Assembly (NCBI GenBank): GCA_025961275.1
Contig: JAOQNJ010000001.1
Span: 951,353-1,015,352, forward strand
Direction of reading: 5' to 3'
Length of the DNA: 64,000 bases
DNA from: Providencia alcalifaciens
Lineage (GTDB): Bacteria > Pseudomonadota > Gammaproteobacteria > Enterobacterales > Enterobacteriaceae
The notes beneath the pieces were generated by a model that was not told the DNA's origin, did not search any database, and worked only from the letters and a program-made list of their open reading frames with translations. Numbering within the stretch: position 1 is the stretch's first letter; every line of letters starts with the position of its first letter. Positions 30,753-40,842 of this stretch are shown piece by piece. The position numbers and the translations under genes are program-made.

Positions 30753-31388
30753 ATGACAATTTATGATCTGAAACCTAAATTTCAGAACTTGTTACGCCCT
30801 ATCGTGCAAAGACTCTATGACGCAGGCGTAACAGCCAATCAAGTAACACTTGGCGCGATGTTGTTATCTATTTTCATTGGCGCGCTACTGTGTATTTTCC
30901 CAGATCCACGATTATTTTTACTATTACCCTTTGTTTTATTTATTCGCATGGCTTTAAACGCCATTGATGGAATGCTAGCGCGTGAATATCACCAAAAAAG
31001 CCACCTGGGTGCCATATTAAATGAACTAGGCGATGTCATTTCTGATATCGCACTATATCTCCCTTTCGCTCTACTATTTCCCGATGCTTTTTGGTTGGTT
31101 TTACTGATTCTGTTTCTCGCGCTATTAACTGAGTTTATTGGTGTCGTAGCTCAAGCAATTCGGGCTTCAAGGCGCTATGACGGTCCTATCGGTAAGAGCG
31201 ATCGCGCCTTTATCTTTGGTACTCTAGGCCTACTTATTGCTATTTTCCCTACGCTAACATCATCAAACTGGTTAACTGTTACTTTTATCCTACTTGCTTT
31301 TTTACTTCTTTATACCTGCTACAACCGAGTTCGCCGTGCTCTGAATGAACTCAATGCCGAATCGACAAATAATAAGGAACAATCATGA
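30753..31388 (+). CDS. ynbA: CDP-alcohol phosphatidyltransferase, YnbA-like
   Basis: This is a 211-residue integral membrane protein starting MTIYDLKPKFQNLLRPIVQR. The start is supported by AAGGA 7 nt upstream. It has the CDP-alcohol transferase motif region LNAIDGMLAREYHQKSHLG (about 67-85) then NELGDVISD. Compared with the canonical D-x2-DG-x2-AR-x8-G-x3-D-x3-D, the first and third Asp are Asn, which I believe is typical of this subfamily. These enzymes swap CMP of CDP-diacylglycerol for an alcohol to make a phospholipid. It overlaps the next gene by 4 nt (ATGA). Confidence 0.9.
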   Translation: MTIYDLKPKFQNLLRPIVQRLYDAGVTANQVTLGAMLLSIFIGALLCIFPDPRLFLLLPFVLFIRMALNAIDGMLAREYHQKSHLGAILNELGDVISDIALYLPFALLFPDAFWLVLLILFLALLTEFIGVVAQAIRASRRYDGPIGKSDRAFIFGTLGLLIAIFPTLTSSNWLTVTFILLAFLLLYTCYNRVRRALNELNAESTNNKEQS

Positions 31389-33151
31389 ACGCTCAGACAG
31401 ACTATTTAACTCAGCGTCCTGTCATTGAATCAAAATTTAGTACCAGTGATCATACTGAACTTTTTTATCGTCATTGGCCAACAGAGCAGCCAACGAATAA
31501 AGCAGTGATACTTTTTCACCGCGGTCATGAGCATTCAGGGCGTGTTGCACATCTCGTCGATGAACTAGATTTACCCGATTATGCCATGTTCGCTTGGGAT
31601 GCTCGGGGCCACGGGCGCAACGAAGGCCCGCGAGGTTACAGCCCTTCATTAGGCACTTCAATTCATGATGTTGATGAGTTTATCCGTTACATTTCTACTC
31701 AATACCAAATACCACTCGAAAATATTATCGTTATTGGGCAAAGTGTTGGAGCTGTATTAGTTTCTGCTTGGGTTCACGATTATGCCCCACGTATCCGTGG
31801 TATGGTGCTCGCCTCACCTGCGTTCAAAGTAAAGCTCTACGTGCCTTTTGCTCGAAGTGGTTTAGCCTTAATGCAAAAAATACGTGGACTGTTTTATGTT
31901 AACTCCTATGTCAAGGCGAAGTTTTTAACCCATGACCAAAGTCGTATTGACTCTTTTAATCGTGACCCATTAATTACGCGCCCTATAGCCGTCGATATTC
32001 TGCTCGAGCTTTATAAAACTGCAGATAGAATTGTTTCGGATGCGGGCGCTATAACTCTACCCACACAATTATTTATTTCGGGTAGCGATCATGTAGTTCA
32101 CCATAAACCACAGCATCAATTTTATGAGCGGCTCAATACGCCAATCAAAGAGAAGCACATCTTATCGGGCTTTTATCACGACACACTCGGTGAGAAAGAA
32201 CGCCATATCCCTATTGCCAAAATTCGTGAGTTTATTAGTAAACTGTTCGCATTACCTCGCTATCAACATGACTACCAATTTGAAGATAATTGGAGTGTTA
32301 GCGCAGATGCTTATCGCAATTTGGCGACACCAATGCCTGCATGGTGCCCTAAAAACCTCACCTATAAACTATTAAGCAAATCCATGAGTACCTTAGGTAA
32401 AGCTTCTGAAGGCGTACGAATAGGGTATGATAAAGGCTTTGATTCCGGTTCGACCCTTGATTATATCTACCGTGATAAAGCCCAAGGTAACGGGCTATTT
32501 GGGCGTATTATTGATAGGCAATATCTCAATAGCATCGGTTGGCAGGGGATCCGCCAACGAAAAGTTAATATTGAAAATATTATCCGCCAAGCAATTCGTG
32601 ATCTTACGGATAACAATCAACCGGTACGTATTATGGATATTGCTGCAGGCCAAGGACGCTATGTGTTCGATGCGATCAATGATTACGGGAAAGTCGAATC
32701 CCTGCTTTTACGTGACTACAGCCCGATTAATGTCGAACAAGGTCGCTTACAAATCAAAGAGCGTTACCTCGAAAATAAAGCACGTTTTGAGGAAGGTAAT
32801 GCCTTCGATGCTGATGACCTCGCGGCTGTTACCCCAGCACCAACCCTTGGAATTGTTAGTGGTTTATATGAACTTTTCCCAAGTAACGATTTGATCCGTG
32901 CCTCCTTAAATGGTTTATCTCGCGCTATTCCCTCTGGTGGATTATTAATCTATACCTGCCAACCATGGCATCCACAGGTTGAAATGATTGCGCGAGTCCT
33001 CCCTAGCCATCAAGGTGGTCAAGCTTGGGTAATGCGTTGCCGAAGCCAAGGTGAGATGGATACGCTAGTTGAAGAAGCAGGCTTCGAAAAACTTAACCAA
33101 TTAATTGATAATTGGGGTATATTTAGCGTTTCTATTGCACGACGCCGCTGA
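31385..33151 (+). CDS. ynbC: Alpha/beta hydrolase fused to SAM methyltransferase, YnbC-like
   Basis: The 588-residue two-domain protein has an N-terminal serine hydrolase or lysophospholipase-like domain (about 15-290): HRGHEHSGR near 44-52, nucleophile elbow IGQSVGAV near 117-124, and a late His in GFYHDTLGE near 261-269. The C-terminal domain (about 320-588) has a class I methyltransferase motif IMDIAAGQGRYVFDAI near 417-432. E. coli YnbC (585) has the same fusion and an unknown role. There is no signal peptide, so it acts on the cytosolic side. It is coupled to ynbA by ATGA. The inference is remodelling or methylation of a lipid or head group. Confidence 0.9.
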   Translation: MNAQTDYLTQRPVIESKFSTSDHTELFYRHWPTEQPTNKAVILFHRGHEHSGRVAHLVDELDLPDYAMFAWDARGHGRNEGPRGYSPSLGTSIHDVDEFIRYISTQYQIPLENIIVIGQSVGAVLVSAWVHDYAPRIRGMVLASPAFKVKLYVPFARSGLALMQKIRGLFYVNSYVKAKFLTHDQSRIDSFNRDPLITRPIAVDILLELYKTADRIVSDAGAITLPTQLFISGSDHVVHHKPQHQFYERLNTPIKEKHILSGFYHDTLGEKERHIPIAKIREFISKLFALPRYQHDYQFEDNWSVSADAYRNLATPMPAWCPKNLTYKLLSKSMSTLGKASEGVRIGYDKGFDSGSTLDYIYRDKAQGNGLFGRIIDRQYLNSIGWQGIRQRKVNIENIIRQAIRDLTDNNQPVRIMDIAAGQGRYVFDAINDYGKVESLLLRDYSPINVEQGRLQIKERYLENKARFEEGNAFDADDLAAVTPAPTLGIVSGLYELFPSNDLIRASLNGLSRAIPSGGLLIYTCQPWHPQVEMIARVLPSHQGGQAWVMRCRSQGEMDTLVEEAGFEKLNQLIDNWGIFSVSIARRR

Positions 33152-33177
33152 TCGTTTTATGTCATAAGTAATAGCGG

Positions 33178-33199
33178 AGGTGATGATAATTCATCACCT
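33178..33199 (+). terminator. Hairpin in the ynbC-ynbD gap
   Basis: AGGTGATGA pairs with TCATCACCT around TAAT, 26 nt after the ynbC stop, followed by TCATCTTGTT. Without a T-run it may only attenuate transcription or protect the upstream mRNA. Confidence 0.35.
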
Positions 33200-33321
33200 T
33201 CATCTTGTTACTCATACATGCATGCAAACGACCGAATTATTTCGGCTATTGGCTAGTCTAGCTAAGCTTTAAGCCACGTATTTCTCATAACAAAAATATC
33301 AATAAGTACAGGGATAGACTG

Positions 33322-34662
33322 ATGACAGCCATACTTAAATCTTCAGCACCTAATTCACGACGTCAGATTTGGCTATTGGGTTTTATTTGGCTTATTTTTT
33401 TGGCTCCTCTGTTCTTTCTAACTTACGGACAAGTTAATACCCATACTGCATCACTACCTGATGTTCCGTCATTTGTGTTTTCTTGGGAGCATCATATTCC
33501 ATTTTGGCCTTGGACCATTATTCCCTATTGGAGTATTGATCTATTTTATGGCCTATCACTGTTTATTTGCACAACACGTCGTGAGCAAACCATTCAAGGG
33601 ATCCGCTTAATTACAGCATCGCTTGTTGCTTGTATTGGTTTTTTATTATTTCCCTTGAAATTTAGCTTTCAACGGCACGATACGAATGGAATAGCTGGTT
33701 GGATGTTTGACCGCCTTGAGTTATTTGACTTGCCTTATAACCAAGCTCCTTCGTTGCACATCATCTTATTATGGTTATTATGGCTACGTTTTCGGGCTCA
33801 TACACCAACGAAATGGCGTTGGCTATTGCATAGCTGGTCAGCGTTAATTTTGGTTTCTGTACTAACCACTTGGCAGCATCACTTTATTGACGTAATTAGT
33901 GGGTTTGCTGTTGGTATTCTTATTAGTTACTTATTACCTATCGAAACTAAATGGTACTGGCACTTCACTGGAAGCCGCCGTAGCTTTAAAATGAGCATAA
34001 ATTATGGCTTAGTTTCACTGGCTTGTTTCTTACTCGCGTACCTAATTCAAGGTGCGACATGGCTATTGCTATGGCCGGCAATCACATTATTTTTTGTGAC
34101 TCTCGGATACCTTGGTTTTGGTGCATCCGTATTTCAAAAAACACCTGATGGGGTCATCTCGCCTTCAGCAGTTTTATTACTTTCCCCCTACCGGTTATTT
34201 GCTATAGGAACTTATTATTACTATGCCAACGCCTGTAAGCAACCAAGCAAAGTTACAGACCAACTCATATTGGGTGGCCGCCCGCTTTATCCTCTGCAAG
34301 CACAATCCGTTTTTGATATGACTTGCGAGTGGCCTCGCAATTCCTACAGCCGCTCTCTACATTACCGTAGTCAACCTCAAATAGATTTGTTACCCATTAT
34401 GGCAACCGATATTGAGCGAGCCGTCCATACTATGGATATACTGGCTCAAAGTGGTGTTATCTATGTCCACTGCAAATTAGGTTATTCGCGCAGTGCGACG
34501 GTAGCTGTTGCATGGCTTGTACACAATCATACTGCTAAAAGTATTGAGGAGGCGATTGCGTTGGTAATCCAAGCTCGACCTCAGGTAGTCTTAAACTCTG
34601 CATCGATTGAACAATTAAATTTTTGGTATAAACAACATTATATAAAACGAGCATTTTTATGA
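33322..34662 (+). CDS. ynbD: PAP2-like membrane phosphatase fused to dual-specificity phosphatase, YnbD-like
   Basis: This is a 446-residue protein. The N-terminal 290 residues hold about eight membrane segments with PAP2-type elements: QAPSLH near 145-150 and WQHHFIDVISG near 193-203, carrying the H-x3-D pair. The C-terminal part (about 310-446) is a dual-specificity phosphatase with HCKLGYSRSATVAVAW near 387-402, the H-C-x5-R-S catalytic loop. The general architecture is that of E. coli YnbD. The DSP domain resembles enzymes acting on phospholipid phosphates such as PTPMT1-type PGP phosphatase. It overlaps the next gene by 4 nt. Confidence 0.9.
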   Translation: MTAILKSSAPNSRRQIWLLGFIWLIFLAPLFFLTYGQVNTHTASLPDVPSFVFSWEHHIPFWPWTIIPYWSIDLFYGLSLFICTTRREQTIQGIRLITASLVACIGFLLFPLKFSFQRHDTNGIAGWMFDRLELFDLPYNQAPSLHIILLWLLWLRFRAHTPTKWRWLLHSWSALILVSVLTTWQHHFIDVISGFAVGILISYLLPIETKWYWHFTGSRRSFKMSINYGLVSLACFLLAYLIQGATWLLLWPAITLFFVTLGYLGFGASVFQKTPDGVISPSAVLLLSPYRLFAIGTYYYYANACKQPSKVTDQLILGGRPLYPLQAQSVFDMTCEWPRNSYSRSLHYRSQPQIDLLPIMATDIERAVHTMDILAQSGVIYVHCKLGYSRSATVAVAWLVHNHTAKSIEEAIALVIQARPQVVLNSASIEQLNFWYKQHYIKRAFL

Positions 34663-35066
34663 GTAATTTATCGGGTAAAAAATGTGGTGATGTAATTGTT
34701 ATTTTTACAGCAAGCTGGTGTTATTTGGCGTGTGCTTCGATACTCGCTTTTACTTGTCAATTCGTCTTATTTATCTGTGGGCCGACTAAGCCCATTTACT
34801 TATTTGTAAGTATCGCCATTTTTATTATCAGTCACTATTTTATTTTCCGTCTTTGGCTTGATAAGCATTTGTTTAAAATTTTATACCAACAAGGCGATAG
34901 TCACTGTTTCGATTTCGCTTTACAACAGCTTTTCCCTAAAAAACAGGTTGCGGTTAGCATGGAACAACGTTGGAGTGGAACCAAGAAACTGTTTAATTAT
35001 GCGTTATCGTTCGTAGTTTTACACTGGATTTGGATATTGGTTTCAATATTAATGATCAGTAAATAG
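34659..35066 (+). CDS. Small membrane protein of the ynb-like cassette, function unknown
   Basis: I do not recognise this 135-residue protein. Three hydrophobic segments are visible: about 12-40 (IFTASWCYLACASILAF is typical), 46-66, and 110-133 at the C-terminus. A polar, positively charged stretch of about 40 residues lies between the second and third (KILYQQGDSHCFDFALQQLF). It starts inside the ynbD stop (ATGA), so it is translationally coupled and should work with YnbD. E. coli has no such gene after ynbD that I know of. It could be an accessory subunit or lipid-binding partner. Confidence 0.8.
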   Translation: MSNLSGKKCGDVIVIFTASWCYLACASILAFTCQFVLFICGPTKPIYLFVSIAIFIISHYFIFRLWLDKHLFKILYQQGDSHCFDFALQQLFPKKQVAVSMEQRWSGTKKLFNYALSFVVLHWIWILVSILMISK

Positions 35067-35069
35067 CCT

Positions 35070-35096
35070 ATTCTAATTCATTAGAATTATTATTTA
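35070..35096 (+). terminator. Weak terminator after the ynb-like cassette
   Basis: ATTCTAA pairs with TTAGAAT around TTCA, 3 nt after the last stop, followed by TATTATTT. The stem is all A-T except one pair. Confidence 0.45.
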
Positions 35097-35305
35097 GTGA
35101 ATACTTAAAATATAACAAAGTCTGCAATAAATCACTTTAAGAAGCAGTATTAAATAATATCAGTAGGTTTTTTTACTTTTGTTGCTGTAAACGTTATGAT
35201 AATTGCGAATTCATTGACAGATAACAGTTTTTTTTATGTGAGTTCAACATATTCTATGGCATCTGCTTTTAGTTATTTTTAACCCTGTTATTTTGGTGGG
35301 GTACA

Positions 35306-36994
35306 ATGAGTACAAAAAAAATTAATAGATTGCGCCCATTTAGTGCGCTAATAGATTCCTGTTGGAAAGAAAAATATACGTTCGCGCGTTTTATTAAAGA
35401 TTTAATTGCAGGAATTACGGTTGGTATTATTGCTATACCTTTAGCAATGGCACTCGCTATTGCAAGTGGTGTGCCTCCCCAATATGGCCTATATACTGCG
35501 GCCGTTGCAGGTATCGTCATTGCTATCTCTGGTGGATCACGTTATAGCGTTTCAGGACCTACTGCAGCTTTTGTTGTCATTTTATACCCAGTTTCTCAAC
35601 AGTTCGGTTTAAGTGGCCTACTAGTTGCAACTCTAATGTCAGGAATTATCTTGATGGCGATGGGCTTTGCTCGCTTTGGTAAGTTTATCGAGTATATTCC
35701 TGTTTCTGTGACTCTGGGTTTTACCTCGGGTATTGCAATCACTATTGCTACAATGCAGGTAAAAGACTTCTTTGGCTTACAATTGGCGCATGTCCCAGAA
35801 AATTATGTTGATAAAGTAATCGCATTAACTAATGCTTTACCGACACTCCAATATAGCGACACATTGATTGGCGTAGTAACATTATTAGTGCTTATCTACT
35901 GGCCTAAATTAGGGTTTAAGTTACCGGGTCACTTGCCGGCTCTGGTTGCAGGAACACTGGTCATGTGGGGTTTAACTTTGTTTGATAAACAAGTTGCCAC
36001 CATTGGCTCAGAGTTTAGTTACTTGCTACCTGATGGCTCTGAAGGTAATGGGATACCGCCGATATTACCTCAATTTATTCTCCCGTGGGAGCTTCCCGGC
36101 AGTGCACCTATTAGTTGGTCGATGATAACTGCACTAATGCCCGCGGCATTTTCGATGGCTGTACTTGGCGCTATCGAGTCACTTCTTTGTGCGGTTGTTC
36201 TCGATAATATGACCGGTAAAAAACACCATTCGAACAGTGAGTTAATTGGCCAAGGTGTCGGTAATATTGCAGCCCCATTCTTTGGCGGTATTACAGCAAC
36301 AGCTGCAATAGCACGTTCAGCGGCTAACGTCAGGGCGGGAGCAACCTCACCTATCTCTGCGATTATCCATTCATTGCTTGTTTTACTGACATTACTTGTC
36401 CTTGCACCAATGCTTTCTTATCTTCCACTTGCTGCTATGTCCGCATTGCTGTTAATGGTTGCATGGAACATGAGTGCTGCATACAAAGTGATAGACCTTA
36501 TTCGCCGCGCCCCTAAAGATGACATTATTGTCTTATTGCTCTGTATGTCATTAACCGTATTCTTTGATATGGTTATTGCTATCTCTGTCGGTATTGTTTT
36601 AGCTTCTTTGCTATTTATGCGCCGGATCGCCAATATGACACGAATTAGTGAGCTGCCAGAAACGAATGAAGCACAAAGCTGCTTAGTCGTACGAGTTAAT
36701 GGCCCTTTGTTTTTTGCTGCCGCTGAGCGTATTTTCGATGAGTTAAGAGTTAAAAGCGCAGGCTATAAAACCATTATTATGCAATGGGATGCTGTCCCTG
36801 TGCTTGATGCAGGCGGTTTAGATGCCTTTCAAAAATTTATCGACTCAGTGAAAAAGGATACCCATATCATTGTATGTGATATCCCATTCCAGCCTCTAAA
36901 AACCTTGGCTCGTGCAAGAGTTACCCCAATAGAGGGCATTTTAAGCTTTCAACACTCAATTGATAAAGCACTTGAAGAACTGAATTCAAAATAG
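35306..36994 (+). CDS. dauA: SulP-family anion transporter DauA (YchM)
   Basis: The 562-residue SLC26/SulP transporter matches E. coli DauA, which imports C4-dicarboxylates such as succinate at acidic pH and may move other anions. The membrane domain covers about 30-430 and starts [20 protein letters not shown]; the SulP signature region is [17 protein letters not shown] cytosolic STAS domain spans about 445-555 ([20 protein letters not shown] and later [15 protein letters not shown]). GGTGGGG precedes the ATG. In E. coli it sits between prs and ychH; here it lies about 8.5 kb away, so the locus has been rearranged. Confidence 0.93.
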   Translation: MSTKKINRLRPFSALIDSCWKEKYTFARFIKDLIAGITVGIIAIPLAMALAIASGVPPQYGLYTAAVAGIVIAISGGSRYSVSGPTAAFVVILYPVSQQFGLSGLLVATLMSGIILMAMGFARFGKFIEYIPVSVTLGFTSGIAITIATMQVKDFFGLQLAHVPENYVDKVIALTNALPTLQYSDTLIGVVTLLVLIYWPKLGFKLPGHLPALVAGTLVMWGLTLFDKQVATIGSEFSYLLPDGSEGNGIPPILPQFILPWELPGSAPISWSMITALMPAAFSMAVLGAIESLLCAVVLDNMTGKKHHSNSELIGQGVGNIAAPFFGGITATAAIARSAANVRAGATSPISAIIHSLLVLLTLLVLAPMLSYLPLAAMSALLLMVAWNMSAAYKVIDLIRRAPKDDIIVLLLCMSLTVFFDMVIAISVGIVLASLLFMRRIANMTRISELPETNEAQSCLVVRVNGPLFFAAAERIFDELRVKSAGYKTIIMQWDAVPVLDAGGLDAFQKFIDSVKKDTHIIVCDIPFQPLKTLARARVTPIEGILSFQHSIDKALEELNSK

Positions 36995-37000
36995 CCACAT

Positions 37001-37037
37001 AATCACTGGCAGGAATCTGTCAGTGATTCATATTTTT
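37001..37037 (+). terminator. dauA terminator
   Basis: AATCACTG pairs with CAGTGATT, with further inner pairs (CAG/CTG), followed by CATATTTTTGA. It begins 6 nt after the stop. Confidence 0.75.
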
Positions 37038-37354
37038 GATTTATTCGTATTATCAGCAATTGCACAGTGGTTAATATCCTAAAAAGTTGTTTATACCAAC
37101 CTAATTTCGCCTATATGTAAGCGAATAGTTAGTCCATTTGGTTATAAACATAAATTACAATTCCTCGCGTATTTCCAATATAACCTGTTTGCTCTATTTC
37201 ACAAAAAAGCATACTTTCTACTTGAAGTCAGGCCATCTGATATGATTTATTTAATAAAAAATTTGTCAGAAAGGTAGTCTAATTGAGATAGATATGTTTT
37301 TTAGTAATATGTAATTTGATGAGTTAATTATGGAAGCACCGTGCAAAATAAAAA
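37038..37354. other. Non-coding gap, dauA to yhcC
   Basis: I see nothing beyond AT-rich sequence between these convergent genes. Confidence 0.5.
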
Positions 37355-38257
37355 CTAAAGTGCCGAACCTTGACCGCCATGCGTGTTCAGATATTGATAT
37401 AGGCTGTTCATTCCCAGCCAACGATTTTCACACCATTGAGGTGCCAATAATGTTGGTCTTCTAGCACTGGCACAAACGCGATGATAAATAATTTCTTGGG
37501 GTGTATGACGGATCATTTCGCCAGCAGTGTTGGTATAATCCATCAATGTAATAGGTTCTAACCTACCGGCCCGCCAACTTTTAGCCATAATACTTCCATC
37601 AACAATATGTAATGGATGTAATTTAATACCATCAGTACCACACTCCAATACTTTGTGCAGTGTTTCCATATTCATCGAGGTATCCTCACCGGGCAAACCA
37701 CTAATCAAGTGTGTACAAACCTTTAAACCAAGCTGCCGTGCCTTAGTTGCTGTTTCTCGATAAGATGAGAAATTATGCCCACGATTGATTCGATGCAGCG
37801 TTTTATCATGCGCACTCTGTAATCCTAACTCCAACCAGATTTCATAACCTCGATCACGATAGCCAGTGAGTAGAGATAAAACTTTATCTGGCACACAGTC
37901 AGGTCGAGTTCCCACACATAGCCCTACAATATCGGCTTGACCTAGAGCTTCTTCATATAGTTTTTTTAAGATACAAACTTCGGCGTAAGTACTGGTGTAA
38001 GCCTGAAAATAGGCAAGATAGCGATTTGAGCGGGTGATTTTACCAATTTGTGAGTTAATTTGTTCACTGATAGTATGAGTTGATTGTGCTTCTTCAGAAA
38101 AGGAAGCGACATTACAAAAAGTACAACCACCACGGCCTAGGGTGCCATCACGGTTAGGGCAGCTAAAACCACCATGAAGGGTTATTTTATGGATTTTTTC
38201 GCCATAACGGCGCTGAAGATCAGCGCCGAACATGGTAACAACTTCATTAAGTTGCAC
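37355..38257 (-). CDS. yhcC: Radical SAM protein YhcC
   Basis: The 300-residue radical SAM enzyme closely resembles E. coli YhcC (309). The start MQLNEVVTMFGADLQRRYG and the segment HGGFSCPNRDGTLGRGGCTF (then C) bear the three cluster cysteines with family-typical spacing. GLCVGTRPDCVP, WLELGLQSAHDKTLHRINRG and GIKLHPLHIV follow, and the C-terminus is HGGQGSAL. Its substrate is not established; the family includes Elp3-like tRNA enzymes. It lies 12 nt downstream of kdsA on the same strand, which is not the E. coli position. Confidence 0.92.
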   Translation of the reverse strand: MQLNEVVTMFGADLQRRYGEKIHKITLHGGFSCPNRDGTLGRGGCTFCNVASFSEEAQSTHTISEQINSQIGKITRSNRYLAYFQAYTSTYAEVCILKKLYEEALGQADIVGLCVGTRPDCVPDKVLSLLTGYRDRGYEIWLELGLQSAHDKTLHRINRGHNFSSYRETATKARQLGLKVCTHLISGLPGEDTSMNMETLHKVLECGTDGIKLHPLHIVDGSIMAKSWRAGRLEPITLMDYTNTAGEMIRHTPQEIIYHRVCASARRPTLLAPQWCENRWLGMNSLYQYLNTHGGQGSAL

Positions 38258-38269
38258 AGTAAATGGTAA

Positions 38270-39157
<888 letters not shown>

Positions 39158-39168
39158 CTATGCATAAA

Positions 39169-39984
39169 TTAATGTAATACTACAGGATGATTATCTAATG
39201 AATATATCTGAATTTTAATCATCTCAGAAATAGGATCTTCTGGACATTGTTCAATAAAATAATTTAAATCGCTCAACGCCACATGATTGCAGTCTAAATG
39301 CGCGAGGATTAAGCCGCGATCACGAATTTCATATGGATTATCAGGATCAAGCGCCAATAAAGTCTCACAAACTTTCAACGCTAATTCCATTTTTTTTTCT
39401 TCCATTAAGGAAGCTTTAAGCGTGTCAAATAGCTTGCGAATGATCACGCTATTTTCAGCGACATCAAGCTGTTCATCATCCAGCTCAGAATAAGGGTCAA
39501 CGGTACCTTTAAGCCACAGGTTTAATGTATGCCACGACAAAGTTTCTCCGTTCGCCGGATTAATAAACCATTGTGAACCATCTTGTTTTTTTGTGGACAT
39601 TAACAGTTGCGTTGGAAATACGGCAGCTTCAATATCAATCTCTAATTGTTCAGCAATATAGAGAAAAATAGAACCAAGTGAAGCTGGCGTTCCACGCTTA
39701 GAGGCCAATACTTTATCTAGCCAAAGCATATCGGATAATGAATAAATCCCATCAGCCCCACTAAACCGCCATTGATGATAAAATAGCATCAACAATTGGT
39801 TAATTCGGCTTTCATTATCTGTATCTGCGTGTAAATCAATCGCCATTTTAGCCGCTTCCACCAAACTATCTAATTGAGCTTGAACTTGCATAAGTGGAAA
39901 ATCTACACGGATACTCTGCGAGACAATCATAATACCTTCACTCAAAGGTATTTTGTTAAATTCAATATTTGCTATGGTTTTCAT
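39169..39984 (-). CDS. sirB1: SirB1 family protein (transglutaminase-like fold with TPR region)
   Basis: The 271-residue protein resembles E. coli SirB1/YchA (269). LWLDKVLASKRGTPASLG near 87-104, FPTQLLMSTKKQDGSQWFIN near 122-141 and PANGETLSWH follow the degenerate transglutaminase-like core. TPR-like repeats at the C-terminus include DPDNPYEIRDRGLILAHLDC then QCPEDPISEMIKIQIYSLDN. Its function is unknown. In E. coli sirB2 lies between prmC and sirB1; here the two are 15 nt apart and sirB2 is missing. Confidence 0.93.
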   Translation of the reverse strand: MKTIANIEFNKIPLSEGIMIVSQSIRVDFPLMQVQAQLDSLVEAAKMAIDLHADTDNESRINQLLMLFYHQWRFSGADGIYSLSDMLWLDKVLASKRGTPASLGSIFLYIAEQLEIDIEAAVFPTQLLMSTKKQDGSQWFINPANGETLSWHTLNLWLKGTVDPYSELDDEQLDVAENSVIIRKLFDTLKASLMEEKKMELALKVCETLLALDPDNPYEIRDRGLILAHLDCNHVALSDLNYFIEQCPEDPISEMIKIQIYSLDNHPVVLH

Positions 39985-39999
39985 TGCTATTCCACTGCT

Positions 40000-40842
40000 T
40001 TATTCCACCGAGTCATTCCTTTGTCCTAGTGAAATTCTGTCTCGACCACCATAATCAAGGCAAGTTTCAATATTGCTATATCCGCATTGCTTGAATAATT
40101 CGCGAACTGCAGCGCCTTGCTGCCATCCATGCTCAACAAGCAACCAACCTTGATGTTTTAGGTATGCTTTCGATTCAGACACAATATGTGCTAAATCAGA
40201 CAACCCTTGATTATCTGCCACCAATGCAGTTAATGGTTCGAATCTTACATCACCTTGTTGCAGATGATAGTCACTTTCATCAATATAAGGTGGATTACTC
40301 ACAATCATATCAAAATGTTGGGAAGATAGTGAGCTGAACCAATCACTTTGTAAAAACTGAACATTCTTAATTGTCAGTCGTTGCTGGTTCCGTTTCGCTA
40401 AAGACACTGCATCAGGATTAAAATCGATACCAATAATTGTGCTTTCTGTACGTTCAGTAGCCAGAGCAAACGCAATTGCTCCCGTTCCAGTTCCGAGATC
40501 AAGCACTTGACAGTTTTTCTTAGGGAGACGTAATAATGCCTGTTCAACAAGACATTCCGTATCAGGACGAGGAATTAATGTGGCAGGTGACACAAATAAA
40601 GGTAAAGACCAAAATTCGCGTTCACCAATTAAATAGGCGATGGGTTCACCTTGCTCACGACGTTGCAGTAATAATTCAAGTGCTGTAAGTTCTGTTGCCT
40701 TAAGTTCTGTTTCCGCAAATGCGAAAATGAAAGTACGGCTCTGCCCTGTAATATGTTGAAGCAGAATTTCAGCATCTCGCTTTGCACTGTCGCTACTAGA
40801 CAGCCTAGCAACAGCTAGGTTAACCCATTCACCGTACTGCAT
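40000..40842 (-). CDS. prmC: Release factor glutamine methyltransferase PrmC
   Basis: PrmC methylates the Gln of the GGQ motif in release factors 1 and 2. It is 280 residues. The N-terminal helical domain starts [34 protein letters not shown] and ATLIPRPDTECLVEQAL are at about 69-105. The SAM motif VLDLGTGTGAIAFAL is near 115-129 and the catalytic NPPY is in IVSNPPYID near 180-188. The start codon overlaps the prfA stop by 1 nt (TAATG), so it is coupled with its own substrate gene. Confidence 0.97.
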   Translation of the reverse strand: MQYGEWVNLAVARLSSSDSAKRDAEILLQHITGQSRTFIFAFAETELKATELTALELLLQRREQGEPIAYLIGEREFWSLPLFVSPATLIPRPDTECLVEQALLRLPKKNCQVLDLGTGTGAIAFALATERTESTIIGIDFNPDAVSLAKRNQQRLTIKNVQFLQSDWFSSLSSQHFDMIVSNPPYIDESDYHLQQGDVRFEPLTALVADNQGLSDLAHIVSESKAYLKHQGWLLVEHGWQQGAAVRELFKQCGYSNIETCLDYGGRDRISLGQRNDSVE

